DNA from: Gnetum montanum
Taxonomy: Eukaryota; Streptophyta; Gnetopsida; Gnetales; Gnetaceae
Direction: 5' to 3'
DNA: 64,000 nucleotides
NCBI GenBank assembly: GCA_015680685.1
Contig: MNCI01007937.1
Coordinates: 187,290-251,289, forward strand
A program made the translations under genes and the position numbers. Under the pieces are notes generated by a model. The model ran no database searches. It was not told the DNA's origin and saw nothing but the letters and a program-made list of their open reading frames with translations. Numbering within the stretch: position 1 is the first letter of the stretch; every line of letters begins with the position of its first letter. Shown piece by piece: positions 24,190 through 35,459 of this stretch.

Positions 24190-24782
24190 CCCCAATTTTT
24201 CATGAAATCCAGGTCGGTTGGCAAATTCCCAGAGCACACCAGAGAACAGAGATGCTGAGAACTAGAGCACAAAACCTTTTACGCTGGACAACCCTATACG
24301 CTGAGCATATAGCCTCTACACTGTGCTTACAGTGTGAACCAGTCGCAATCATCCCTGCACCCACCAGGGCTTTCGTCTACCTTGTGTTTCACTCACAACT
24401 GCATTAGACTGGTGCATTGTACTTTCATTTTGTAATGCCATTGTTACATTTTCTTCCTACAATTGTTTACAGTCTACGTTGATTCTTGCATGTATTCTGT
24501 TTACGCTTGTTTACGTCTACGCTCCGTTCGCATCGTTGTTTACGCTGTTTACGCTCTAATTTACGCCTGTTACGTCGTTTACGTATAACCCAGCGTATAG
24601 CACTTCGGTATACGTTCGGGGAAATCCTTGTCTGATCTGTGCGTGGACCACCCAAGGTACTCTACCTTCATTCATTCCAGCTCGCCCTCAGGTGAAGGTA
24701 GGGTCTTCTGTGCGTGTCCTGTGATCCCACGGCCTCTGTTTCCTTCCAGCCGGAGGCTGACGATTTCGGGCGGTATAGAATT

Positions 24783-24801
24783 TGGCGCTAGAAGGAGGGC
24801 C
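24783..24801 (+). other. B primer-binding site
   Basis: TGGCGCTAGAAGGAGGGCC, five bases after the LTR; the TGG start pairs with a tRNA CCA end. The identical 19 bases occur in C at 54685-54703. I do not assign the tRNA. Confidence 0.8.
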
Positions 24802-25484
24802 TTCGCCTAAAACCTTACCTGCACGCTTCCCAACGTTTACGTTGCTGAGCGTTTACACCGTCGACCATACGACCATTCCTTCTGAAACCCTCCCTACGTT
24901 TACGCTGTGTAATCTAAAACCTCATTTGTGAATTGTCCAGTGTCTACACTGATCAGCGTTTACGCTGCCCTGTTCAAAACTCACCCTCTGCAAGTCTTTC
25001 AGTGTCTACGCTGTCAACCCCACGTGGACTCTGTCTGCAGAAATCCCAGCGTCTACGCTGCCACATATACGCTACACGCTTTATGCTACAGATTTTTCCT
25101 TACGCCGTACACACGACTGCTAAATTTTACGCTGCACATTTTTACACCGAAGGTTTTCTCTACGCTGCATGCTGACTTTCTGAGACTCTATTTATGATAC
25201 TCTCTTTACGCTGCAAACTGTTCATTTATACCACACTGTACGTTGTAAAACCTGTTTACGTTGCACATTGACATTGTATACGCTGCTCAGCGTATACACT
25301 GCACTCCTTACGTTGTAGACTTGTCTACGCTGACCTTTTACGCTCCATCCCTATACGCTGTCTACGCTGACGTTATACACTGAACGTTGAAGCGTATACG
25401 CTGCACGCTACCACGTAAGTTTACGCTATACTAAGTACACTTATTTCACATCTCTATACCGTGTCATACCTTCAACAAGTCATC
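24802..25484 (+). promoter_or_regulatory. B leader rich in TACGCTG half-sites
   Basis: A 680-bp untranslated leader before gag. It repeats TACGCTG, TTTACGCTG, TCTACGCTG and a few CAGCGTATAC words throughout (for example 24896, 24959, 25007, 25053, 25290). No ORF with supported coding content. The density of the motif after the transcription start means it would also be present in the RNA. Confidence 0.75.
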
Positions 25485-28400
25485 ATGAACCCCATAAACA
25501 CCACCACTACAACCACTCAAGTCACCGACATGGTAGGCACCATGGCTGCCCAACAGCCTGTCATTCCACAGCCGACAGTACAACCCACAGCGGGGCCCCG
25601 TCGGTCCCTAAGGTTGCAAGGGAGGAACCCAACCTCTAATATTATAACCCAGGACCAATACAACTTCATATGTGTGAAGATACAAGCTGGTCTGGTAGTA
25701 GATCGAGTCGAAATGGAGGTGAAGAGGCAGTATGAACTCTTCTACAGGGGGGACGAGAGTTCATCCCTTCCCCGTACGATATAATCCCTGTTTTGGAACA
25801 ATACTCAGAGCTCATCACACGACTCCTCCTGCAAAGGAGCCAGTCGTTGGATCAGCCTGCAGTAGATTGCCAACCGGAAGAGAAGGACGAGTTTGCTGCC
25901 CAATCCGAGCACGAAGACTCCTATCAAACCCTCAGTCCACAAACCCATGTCAACCCCATGTTTCACCCAGGCATAGGGGAAGTCATGCCCCTCCAACCCC
26001 TCAGGTTCACCCAGGCGCAAGCGCCTCCACTAGAAACGTCTGCACTGGTTCATGTTCCTCTGGTAACTGACCCACAATTCAGCACACTCCCTCTCGCCAT
26101 CATCCCCGCTAGAGTAGCAGGTCCATCCTCGCAAGCACCACCCCCACACAGTAACACGGGAGCCACCTTCACGCCTCGAGTGATAGGGATGCCACATGTG
26201 ATACCAGCATCCACATCCGCCCACTACATCCCCCACATCCAAACGCACGGGGCCCCCTCCACCGCTCTAACCCAACAGGGGGTTCCTGCACAAAACGTGG
26301 CTGGGCAATGGGCAGCGATGGGTGTGACATCATATCAACCCTCTCACCACCACGCGCCATCCCACATGATTCCACCGGCCAACATTCCCCAAGTACAGTC
26401 GCAGTCGCAGCAACAACAAACTCTCACCTACAATGTGCCGTCCCTGGTGTCATACGCTATGAACATCCCACAAGCACAACCGTCGACCACCGCACAGCTT
26501 TCAGCCTTTCAACCTACCATCCAACAATCTAACCTATACAATATACCACAACCTCAAGCTGCCATGTCACCTAGTGCCCAAGACTTTGCAAATGCCAAAA
26601 AATTGATGCAAGAACTAACTGACGAGGTCAAGCACCTCAAAATGGCTGCCGACGGAGAGCTGAAGGTAGTGGACTTCTACCATGATGACCCCATCAGTCC
26701 TTCCATCCCGCCTCTAACCTTGCCCAAAGTCATATCGTTGCCAACACTAACTAAATATAATGGGGAAACAGACCCCAACGCTCACTTAATAATGTTTAGG
26801 TTAGAATGCGCATTGCTCCAGGCGTGGCCACATGCCATTTTACGAGTGTTCCCTATGTCTCTCGGGAGGGCACTCGATTGGTACCGGGCCCTGCCGAGGA
26901 ATTCTATATTTTCCTTAGAAGAGTTGTTACATCAGTTCGTGACCAGGTTCAAATACAACTTGAAACCTGAAGTGACATTGGACAGCCTCATACAGGTTAA
27001 ACAAGCACCGCTTGAACCTGTACAAAAATTCATTCAGAGGTGGAGTGCTGCTCTTAATGAGCTACACGAGCCAATCCCCCAGACATACCTACTCACAATT
27101 CTAAAGGGGGCCGTTAATGACTTCTTCAAATCTAAATTGTATTATCTTAATGCGTGTAACCTTAATCAAGCCTTTGTGCAAATCAAAAATATAGAAGAGG
27201 CGACTCAAAATAGCCATGACCCTGCATACTTGGCCTTCAAAAATCAACATAGTAAAAAGGATAAAGACAAGGCTAAAGTAACCATAGTGGCAATAGCGAA
27301 AATGCAACAACCAAACAAACCACCAGTAGCCCCTACTAACTATACTAGACCTACTCCCGCGATTACACCAGAATCATCATCATCGCACAACCCAACACAA
27401 AATCGTACGAGGAACTTTGAGAGGACAGAACCTTCTCATTATACGTTGTTGCCTATGAAGCCATCCCAGCTATTTGATCAACTACTGAAATTTGGATTAA
27501 TGAAACATAAACAGTTATCCCCCGCGGCCATCCAGAGACATGATCGGTTCTGTCAACTCGTTCAGAACCCCAGCCTAGCAACGCTAGATGAGCCTTCAGT
27601 GCCCAAAGGGTTTAGAATGGATTGCTTTTGCGATTATCACCAACACAATGGGCATGGCACGGATTATTGTTTCACATTGAAGCAGGACATACAGCGAATG
27701 ATCGATGAAGGCCAAATCACCTTTGATGAGGTCAACCCAGTCCAACCACAGAACCAGGCTATGGGGGTGTATAAAGACCCTTTGAACACCAAAGAGGCAC
27801 CGTACATTATCAATACAATCTGTCTTGATGATGAACCCGAGACACCCAACATTAACACCGTCTACCCTGAATATAAACAACAAACACCTAACAAGCTGTT
27901 TGTAGTCCATGTTCCTCCCACTCCATCCGCATCCGTTTCTCAACCATCACCCACCCCGCAAAAATCATATGTAGTGCACGTACCTCCCGCTGTCACTACC
28001 CTGAATCTATCAACCCCTCCTACTCAGCCTGCCCCTTTCGTAGTCCGAGTGCCGCCCACAATTGCAACAGTAGAAGTCCAAGCCTCCACCTCACAAATGC
28101 AAGGCAGACCTAGCCCCTAAGTCATTAGGATGCCTGGCCAGCCTTCTGCTCAATCACATCTGACTGTCCAACCCCAACCCTGCCCACCTCCATATGTGGT
28201 ACGGATCCCAGAGCAACTTGAAGCTTCAAGACCAGCTCCACCTCCACGCCACACACGAGAACGCTTAGCAGATAAGCTTACGTGTGAACTCTTGGAGAAG
28301 GAGCGTCAACGGTTAGCTGTAGGACCACCTAAACCCACTCCACTTAACGTCGTACCCATGATGCAACCCAACAGTCAACCAAGCACAGGCAACAAGGGCG

Positions 28401-28564
28401 AACCATCCAAACAACATCATAAGTCTAAAACAATGGCTCCGAGAAAAAACGATGAACCAACAAAGCATGAAATAAAACTGTTGGGGCCAACGGACCCAGT
28501 CACCGCTGATGCAAACGCCCCCAGCAGTAGAGAATTGGCAATGGCTTTAACAAAAGTGACATAA
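25485..28564 (+). pseudogene. gag: B gag (Tat type), gag-pro frame with breaks
   Basis: Capsid and nucleocapsid protein. I prefer the ATG at 25485 because C starts at the matching place (55544). The frame shifts once at a G6 run (25747-25752), then stays open to a TAA at 28118. The gag core spans about 26670-27200: T-K-Y-N-G-E-T-D-P-N-A-H-L, R-A-L-D-W-Y-R-A-L-P, F-V-T-R-F-K-Y-N-L-K-P, F-I-Q-R-W-S. A C-x2-H...G-H-x-T-x2-C zinc motif (C-D-Y-H-Q-H-N-G-H-G-T-D-Y-C) lies near 27630, as in Tat and Athila gags. A long proline-rich linker leads to the protease in the same frame, broken again at 28562. The N-terminal 300 residues are rich in P, Q and T. Confidence 0.85.
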
Positions 28565-29540
28565 GCACTCAAGCAAAAGAACACCACGCTAAGCTTATAT
28601 GACTTGGTTATTACATCCCAAACACATCGCGAAGCTTTGGTACGTATGCTAACGTCCATCCCAGTAAGCGAGAACTTGCCCGCAAACGAACCATCCATTC
28701 ATGCCGTAATGTACTCGCCCCAAGGGTTAACGTCCAAACCACTAAGCTTCCACAACGATAACATTAAAGTGGATAAAAAAACAGGGGAGGTGACAATAGC
28801 CCCCATGTTCATAATGATATGCATAAATCAGTTCAAGTATACATAGGGTCCACGTAGACGATGGAGCTGCTACGAACGTGGTACCAAACCCCATCGTGGA
28901 ACAACTAGGGCTGACCGAGTTAATGAAACCAATTGCAACTACATGTTTAAAATCATTCAACGGGTCACACGTGATGGTCAAAAACATAGTGACCTTAGAC
29001 TTCATAGTGGGGGACCAGTTTCACACGTCCACCGATTTCGTTGTGATTGATAAAATGCCGGGGTTCAACCTAATATTAGGAAGACCCTGGTTGGCCCAAC
29101 TGAAAGCGGTCTCCTCCCCTATACATCAAGAAATTCACCTAGCTTATGAGGGCGGTGAAATCATCATACACGAGGAAGCGGCTACACCTATTGTTTCATC
29201 ACACATGGACATGGACCAAGGCTCAGAGGTTGAACTCGAAAAGCCTAGTCGAAACGACATAAACAAAAAACAACTGGTGGGCAGTAATCCAAATCCACCT
29301 AAAACAGAAACACCTGCACCTGACACCATACATACACCTTCTCAATTAGAAACTAACGCAGAACTCGCCACAAATACTGAGACATCTAAAAAAACTGACG
29401 CAGAAGCCATTCCATCAGACGTCCCTTGGGCTGAATTACCATTCAACATGATCAGCGAAGGGGACGCTGAATACAGAATCGTACCCGTTGACACATCGCC
29501 TAACATTAAAAAGAAAAAAATTAAAAAATCCCTAAAATAA
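28565..29540 (+). pseudogene. B aspartic protease (PR) domain
   Basis: Cleaves the polyprotein. The frame continues from gag to 28846, then a one-base shift moves it to the frame of 28878-29540. The active-site block V-H-V-D-D-G-A-A-T-N-V lies at about 28848-28880 (D-D-G-A in place of the usual D-S/T-G-A), and the C-terminal flap/dimer block F-N-L-I-L-G-R-P-W-L follows at 29065. C keeps the same domain in one open frame. After the domain comes a low-complexity acidic tail that ends K-K-K-K-I-K-K-S-L-K. Confidence 0.82.
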
Positions 29541-29544
29541 TACC

Positions 29545-29845
29545 ATCACAACATGTCCGGAACGACGTTAAACTACAACTCGTCCGAAATGATGTTAAAC
29601 TACAACAAATCAAAAAAAAATTTAAACTACACCCCTGGTCCGGAATGACGTTAAACTATCATGTCTACAATGACATAAAACTAGCCATGATCAGAAATGG
29701 TCGGTCGATCGAGAAACCCATCCACGTTATCTGAAATGTTACTTGTTTACAATGGGGCCCGAAATGACCTTAAACTACGCATGGAGGCCCAAAATGGCCT
29801 TAAACTATGCATGGAGGCCCGAAATGGCCTTAAACTAGATCACAC
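29545..29845 (+). repeat. Degenerate short repeats after B gag-pro
   Basis: About eight copies of a core like CCGGAATGACGTTAAACTA (variants CCCGAAATGGCCTTAAACT), roughly 30-40 bp apart, beginning right after the gag-pro stop. Related repeats occur before RT (34990-35215) and after integrase (39015-39480). Confidence 0.75.
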
Positions 29846-30109
29846 ACTTGTACTTTGTTTCTCCTCTTATAATTACATCTGCATATTACACTTAGAACAA
29901 ATGAAAAAAAATAAACCAAAATATTTTACATTGTCGTGTCATGTGTGCAATCAAACTCAAAATCAACAAAAAATATTTATACACGCAATGCTGTACAATT
30001 ATAAGTGTCAATTGCTTCCATTTATCTTAAGATTTTTAATTTACAATTCCTGTATCAATTTGAGTCACCAGTTCTAAAGGCAAAACTAAAAAACAAAACA
30101 AAAAAAAAA

Positions 30110-33100
30110 CTAAGCATTTGGGACGAGAGGATCGTCCCCTTTAGATCCACCGGCGTCAGGGGCCTCTGCTCCGCTGGGGCCAGCCTCTTGAGCATCGTCA
30201 CCACCTTCATCCTGAAAATATAAAATGAGACAACCAATATAAGAACAAGAGAGCGTCAAAATTTCGAACATTCTTTAGCAAATCAATTTCACAATGGCAA
30301 AATACTTACCATAGGAGATCTCCCCAAGCCAAACTCCAATCGATGAAGGATTTCCTCCTCCGAAACACTAGCCCAATCTGTCTCACCAAGGCCTAGGTTG
30401 ACGTCTACCAAGGCCTTTCCCTTGTCAACAGCCGACCAGATAGGACGTTTCAGAGGAAATTCACCCACAGTAACTTCCCCAAAAGCAGTGGTAATAATCC
30501 TCTTAGGAGATTCCATCTCAACTATGGTGTTCTCCGCAAAAGTATCGAACGCAAAACATAATCCCAAACCCTCTACAAACATCTCAAGTTGTCGTTTCTC
30601 TATAGAAACTTCTTTCAATGATTTCTTATAGTGGTGCTTATGATTCTTCTCATCTTGGCCCCACTTACACACCTTGGAGGCAAATGCCTTCCAATCTTGG
30701 CACTTCAGATTCAATAGGTCTATCTGGGCCTTACGTTCCACAAACCTTCGAGTTAGTGACACATGGCGATTTAACAATTTCCAATACCTATTGTACGTAA
30801 TCTCGGACATTCGCCAAGAACTATCACCTACTAATTGGGCTGAAGCGAATTCATAACGAGCTTTGAGGTCATCGCGTTCGACTGATAACTCGGAGACTTC
30901 CTTCTCCTTTGTTTGGATCTGCAACCATAAGTGTTCGATGGATCACCTACAGGTCCACACCGACTTGGCGTTATGGACAAGGCTTTCCGCCACCTCATTA
31001 TAAACCGGCCTTGGTACCTGTTCCACTTCTGGGGGTAGTGTAGGTAAACTGTCGATGCTAATTACCTCGGAAGGATCCTACCTCAACTTGGCACCTATGC
31101 GTACGAAAAGATTAAATGTTAAGATAATAGAAATAGGGTGTGACACTCTAAAATGGCAAACCATCTAAAAACATTATACCTATTTCGAGGTGGACCTCCT
31201 GAATCCGTTCAACAACTTCTTCTGCGATCCCAGCCACAAAATCCATCTTACTTGGCATTTCCATCCAAGTAAATGGCTCACGGGTGTGGGATGAACTAAC
31301 CTCAGTGGTCCTCTCAGGGGGAATCGTCTTCACGGGTACGTCTGAGCGCACTGTCCTAGTTTCGCTCCCTTCGTCTGAGAAAAATGAAAATATGAAAATA
31401 TAGAAATGACAACTAACAGGGCAAGTTGAAATAAGATAAAAAGAAAAAAAACATACCATGCTCCTCGTCACCTTTTGGGGAATCGCCTAAATCCAGATCT
31501 CCCTGAAGAAAGCTGCGGAACATTTGTTCGACACCACCTTGGTCATCCAACAGCTCAGTTTCCGTGGTGTTTTCCTTTAATTCCTCCGTTCCTCCTCCCT
31601 GATCCTTGTCCATGTTTTCCTCTTCATTATTCCGCTCCGTGTTGGTCTCCTTCTCCTCAGTAATGGTTTCTAGCACCTGCTTCCTCACTTCTCAAATCAA
31701 GCCAAAGACATCAGTGACATGTAAGCAATTGAAGAAAGAATTATGAACAAGACGAAAACGATAAAACAATAAGCTGGCAAAGTCTACATACCGGGCATCT
31801 TGAATCTTATGCGCTTTACTCATGGCTCCCTCACATTAGAAGCTTCCTCAGCTGCGCATTCATGTCTCTTCAGCTTTGTTTTGGCCTGGCCCACGGTTTC
31901 TTTCATAACCTGCTCAGCTCTTCTTGCAGTGAGGGGCACATCATCAAGCTCTAACCCTACACTATCGGGACTATGAATGGAGGTACCCGATGATCCCCCG
32001 GTTGTAATAGACACGGACTCGTCGATGCCTTCAGGCGCATCCTGGGACTTGGTTGTATCAAACAAGTGGTTGATCCACGGGTGGGATAGTTGACCCCGAT
32101 CCCGTAAAACAAACTTGTTGTCTGCGTGGACTACCAGAAACTTGGTGAAGCGATGAAGGTAACCAGGGAAGAAAGCAAAGGTGAAGTGGGATTGCGCCTT
32201 GACATTCGAGCGCAATCGCACCATCTCCTTGTGCATGCTCGACAACAAAAATTCAGCCTAGTTATAGCGCACGCCAATTTCCAGGATAGTTCGCATAACG
32301 CGCACAACCTCAACCCCAAGGCTTCTCACCTGAGAAAGGGTTTTGGGAAATACCCACACCCTAAACAGGGGATACAGTTCATTTACCTCCTCAACCTTTG
32401 CCTTCCCCTACATCGGGAATCCCTTGGCAACCTTGGCCAGGCCCAACCAGTCCTCCAACTCGCGCACCGTATGGAGCTCTTTATGAGCTCTGTCTAAAAT
32501 TACACTTATGCCATCTGCCGGTACCCCAAATAAGTTTGAAAAGAATTCTGGTGACAGATGAAAAACTACCTTAACACCCTTAATCCGGGTGTTGTAGTAG
32601 GAGACAGACTCATTAAAAGAATCCATGATCCCAATCATTTCCCCTATTGATACATTAGGACTTGGGGTCATGAAGAGCTCCATAAGGTTGGCATTGTTCA
32701 AGCAGCGAACAATAGATGGCAGAGCATGGTTGCGTAACCATTTTTGAGCCTTAGTCACCTCCCCGAACTTCATTGACAGTGTTGTCTCAATTCACTCGGT
32801 TGTGATAGAATCCCTGCCAAGAGGTGCATCAACTGCAAACGCAATGTAAGATTGTCATATTAGTATAACTCTCGATAGTTAAAACACGTTAGCACATCCA
32901 AAAGACATTGTCATTTACCTCCTGTAGTAGACTTGGATGTGCTGCATGAACCAGAGTCATGAGGGAAAACTGGCCCCTGGTCTGACCAATCTTTATCCAG
33001 CCATCCGCGAGCTTGACACATTGCCAATGCTCTAGAGAACCGTTGGTGAAAATAGACGATATCCCCCTTCATTAGAGCTAATACAGCTTTATGAAGGGTG

Positions 33101-34711
33101 GGGCCCGCCATGAATGCCTCTAGAGCGGTACGAGTTAAGGCAAGCTCATCATCCTTGACACATATTCCGTCTGCGTTAACTTTAGGCCTACAAATGAACG
33201 GATGTCAAAACTAAGACAAATGCCAAACGACGAAAAGAAGCAACAGACTTGAACGGTCCTACTTGCCCACTCGATATACTGTGCCAAGAGGGTTCTGGAA
33301 CAATGTGTGTGCATATGTGGCTAAAAATAAGGTGTTGTCGAGGTAGTCCTGCCCTCGTGGTAATCGGGCCGACACGCGTGCTAATGGGCGTGTGGACTTG
33401 GGCCCGCGGGAAGAACCGTCCTCATTCGTAAGCTGCCCCTTGTTGATGTCTTCCATGAAGACAACGACACCCTTAGCGGCTCCCGGCAACATTGCCTCAA
33501 GTATGCTGCGTGCCACCAAATCACTCAGGTGGGACCAGATAACTACTTCAAAATTGTCCAGTATGAAGGGCAAGAATTCAGACGCACCTTCTCTGAACCA
33601 AACCCCGTTGTGGTCCACGGTTAGGTCTGGGCTAGGCTCATCCGCCTCCATGGGGCCAAACCATGTTAGCACCCCAACAAGCTCAACCACGAGGAGAAAA
33701 GGCTTGGTGTCCCTGCAAACAACCAAAGTACCAACGTAAAATTGGCCATGCATCAAAACAACACGAAAAAAAAAGGTTCACATTGTAGACTGACACTTAG
33801 AAAAATTTGTTAACTATTAACGCTCAGCGTATACACTGCTAAACTTAGCGTAGACGCTGCCAAAATTTGTTTACGCCCAGCATATACACTGCTAAACCTA
33901 GCGTATACGCTGTCAAAATCTAATCATGTTTGGCGTATACGCTGCTTGACCCAGCGTATACACTGATAACTAACTGTTTACGCTGACGCCCGAACCTCTT
34001 ACGCTCAGCGTATACGCTGAAGAAACCCTCAGCGTATACGCCACAAAAGTGGCCAGCGTAAATAGTCTATGCTAGACACTGAACAAACAGTTTACGCTGG
34101 AAACATGAAAAACAAGTCTACGCTGTATCATACTTGAAAAGAAAAACTGTGTACGCTCAGCATATACGCTGAAGGAACCCTCAGCATATACGCCGTCACA
34201 GTGTAGATCGTCTACGCTAATGAAACAGAAAGCTTACGCTGACAAAACAGAATTTCGTGCATAGAAAACTTTTTACGCCATACAGTCTTCAGCGTATACG
34301 CTGATACAACCGTCTACACTTTGTGCAAGAAAAGTGATTATGCTGTGCACTGAAAACACATTATGCTATAATAGTCTATGCTAACCCGACCTTACGCTAC
34401 GAATTTACGCTCGGCGTATACACCGAAGTCTCTACGCTAAACTTTACACTTGGCGTATACGCCGAAGTCTCTACGCTAAACTTTACGCTCGACGTATACG
34501 TCGAAACCCTCCATGAGACTGTCTATGCTACGAAACATGCATAAGCAAAAATAACTAACAGAGGCAGAGTCAGAGCCTACCTGTGTGATGATCCAGGCCA
34601 TGAAGGAATCCTTGGCCGAGGCAGGCACTGCAGCATGGCTTCGCTCTCCTCTACGAAGGTCAAGTCAAGACTCTTCCTCCCCTGCCCTTCCACCTCCTTG
34701 CCTTTGCCCAT
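30110..34711 (-). pseudogene. B antisense gene: eight exons, FCP1/NIF-like domain plus coiled coil
   Basis: A spliced gene opposite gag-pol. Exons (minus strand): 34711-34581, 33712-33263, 33187-32919, 32832-31792, 31690-31457, 31374-31180, 31094-30310, 30211-30110. All introns are GT-AG; the total is 3207 nt, exactly 1069 codons; phases are 2,2,1,1,1,1,0. Exon 1 begins M-G-K-G-K-E-V and the last exon ends L-V-P-N-A-stop. Exons 2-3 resemble an FCP1/NIF-like phosphatase (V-W-F-R-E-G...F-E-V-V-I-W-S; D-N-T-L-F-L...F-Q-N-P-L-G-T) with the catalytic aspartates lost. Exon 4 is a conserved unknown region (F-H-L-S-P-E-F-F-S-N-L-F-G-V-P), exon 5 is acidic, exon 7 a coiled coil. Six in-frame stops (at 32792, 32408, 32258, 31820, 31078, 30943) but no frameshift. 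It is homologous to 59668-63771 in C. The domain names are by eye. Confidence 0.82.
33815..34520. promoter_or_regulatory. GCGTATACGC palindrome array in intron 1 of the B antisense gene
   Basis: At least 20 exact or near copies of CAGCGTATACGCTG or its half-site TACGCTG in 700 bp, including perfect 14-base palindromes near 34005 and 34290. The array fills intron 1 (33713-34580) of the antisense gene. The same word fills the LTRs and leader of B and is not concentrated elsewhere in the window. Confidence 0.85.
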
Positions 34712-34827
34712 CTCGGCGTCTACGCTGGGATTGACAGCTTACGCTGAGCATTGAAACTCTGTACGCCTACGCTCGCTCAGTCGCTTATGTTCAGAATACA
34801 ATGTAACAAATGAAGCTTCCCGGCTCC

Positions 34828-34836
34828 TTTTTTATA
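34828..34836 (-). promoter_or_regulatory. TATA box of the B antisense gene
   Basis: On the minus strand CACTATAAAAAAGG lies about 120 bp upstream of the exon 1 ATG (34711), with a TGACGTC (CRE-like) word about 20 bp further upstream. TACGCTG half-sites lie between the TATA box and the ATG. Confidence 0.65.
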
Positions 34837-34989
34837 GTGCTCCGTCGTCACTGACGTCGCCGCCTCCCAGTTTGCTACTTTTTACCTTTTTACTCATTTT
34901 TCACTAAAAATTCGCTCAAAAATAATAAAAAAACAAAAATTACTACATCCCGGTAACCTTGTGATCCCCATTCCAGGCATTTACACCGA

Positions 34990-35215
34990 ACGTTCCACCT
35001 TAAACTACCATTGCGGCCCAGTATGGCCTTAAATTGCCATTACGGCCCGGTATGGCCTTAAACTGCCATTACAGCCCGGTATGGCCTTAAACTGCCACCT
35101 CCAGATTACATGTGGCCCTGTAAGGCACTAAACTACCACTCATCGCCTGGTAAGGCATTAAACTGCCACCCACGACCCGGTATGGCCTTTAACTGCCATG
35201 CGTCCTGGTGTGACG
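34990..35215 (+). repeat. Degenerate short repeats before B RT
   Basis: About seven copies of CCCGGTATGGCCTTAAACTGCCA-like units (core TATGGCCTTAAACTG), period 27-39 bp. They lie upstream of the antisense gene and before the RT reading frame. They are related to the repeats at 29545-29845 through the shared core ATGRCNNTAAACT. Confidence 0.78.
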
Positions 35216-35459
35216 ATAATCCACCATCATGCATATACACATAATCTAAAATTACCAAAGAACATAGAACGATACCCATTAGCTCATTCAGCTCTCTGTT
35301 TATTGGTAGGAGCAAGCCTGATGGAGTTCCAGCATTTAACCAAACCATTAATTATCGATGGACCATACGGCAAAATTGCAAGGGACACCAACATAAACCT
35401 CATCCACTTAAGTTCAGCAACGGACGATGCAGTCATCGCTTCAACATAGCAAACAACAA

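Larger units (their letters stand above)
23559..24777 (+). repeat. B 5' LTR
   Basis: 1219 bp against 1247 bp for the 3' LTR. The first 140 bp is ordinary sequence. 23700-24090 is crowded with GCGTATACGC-type words. A G-box and TATA box follow, and the downstream part (24450-24600) again contains many TTTACGCT and TCTACGCT half-sites. Confidence 0.92.

Noticed and set aside
27596-27943. Minus-strand ORF opposite B gag (115 aa)
   Set aside because: It lies fully over the conserved gag zinc region, has no counterpart in C and no domain. It is a shadow of gag.
30398-30631. Plus-strand ORFs over the antisense gene
   Set aside because: Their codons are not conserved in C, whereas the minus-strand exons and splice sites are.
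33815-34520. A CRISPR-like or simple tandem repeat array
   Set aside because: The repeated word is a short palindrome with irregular spacing, no equal-length spacers and no cas genes, in plant DNA. A cluster of binding-site-like words inside an intron fits better.
30110-34711. A host gene captured as a neighbour, not part of the element
   Set aside because: A homologous gene is in the same place and orientation in the diverged element C, and its intron carries the element's own LTR word.
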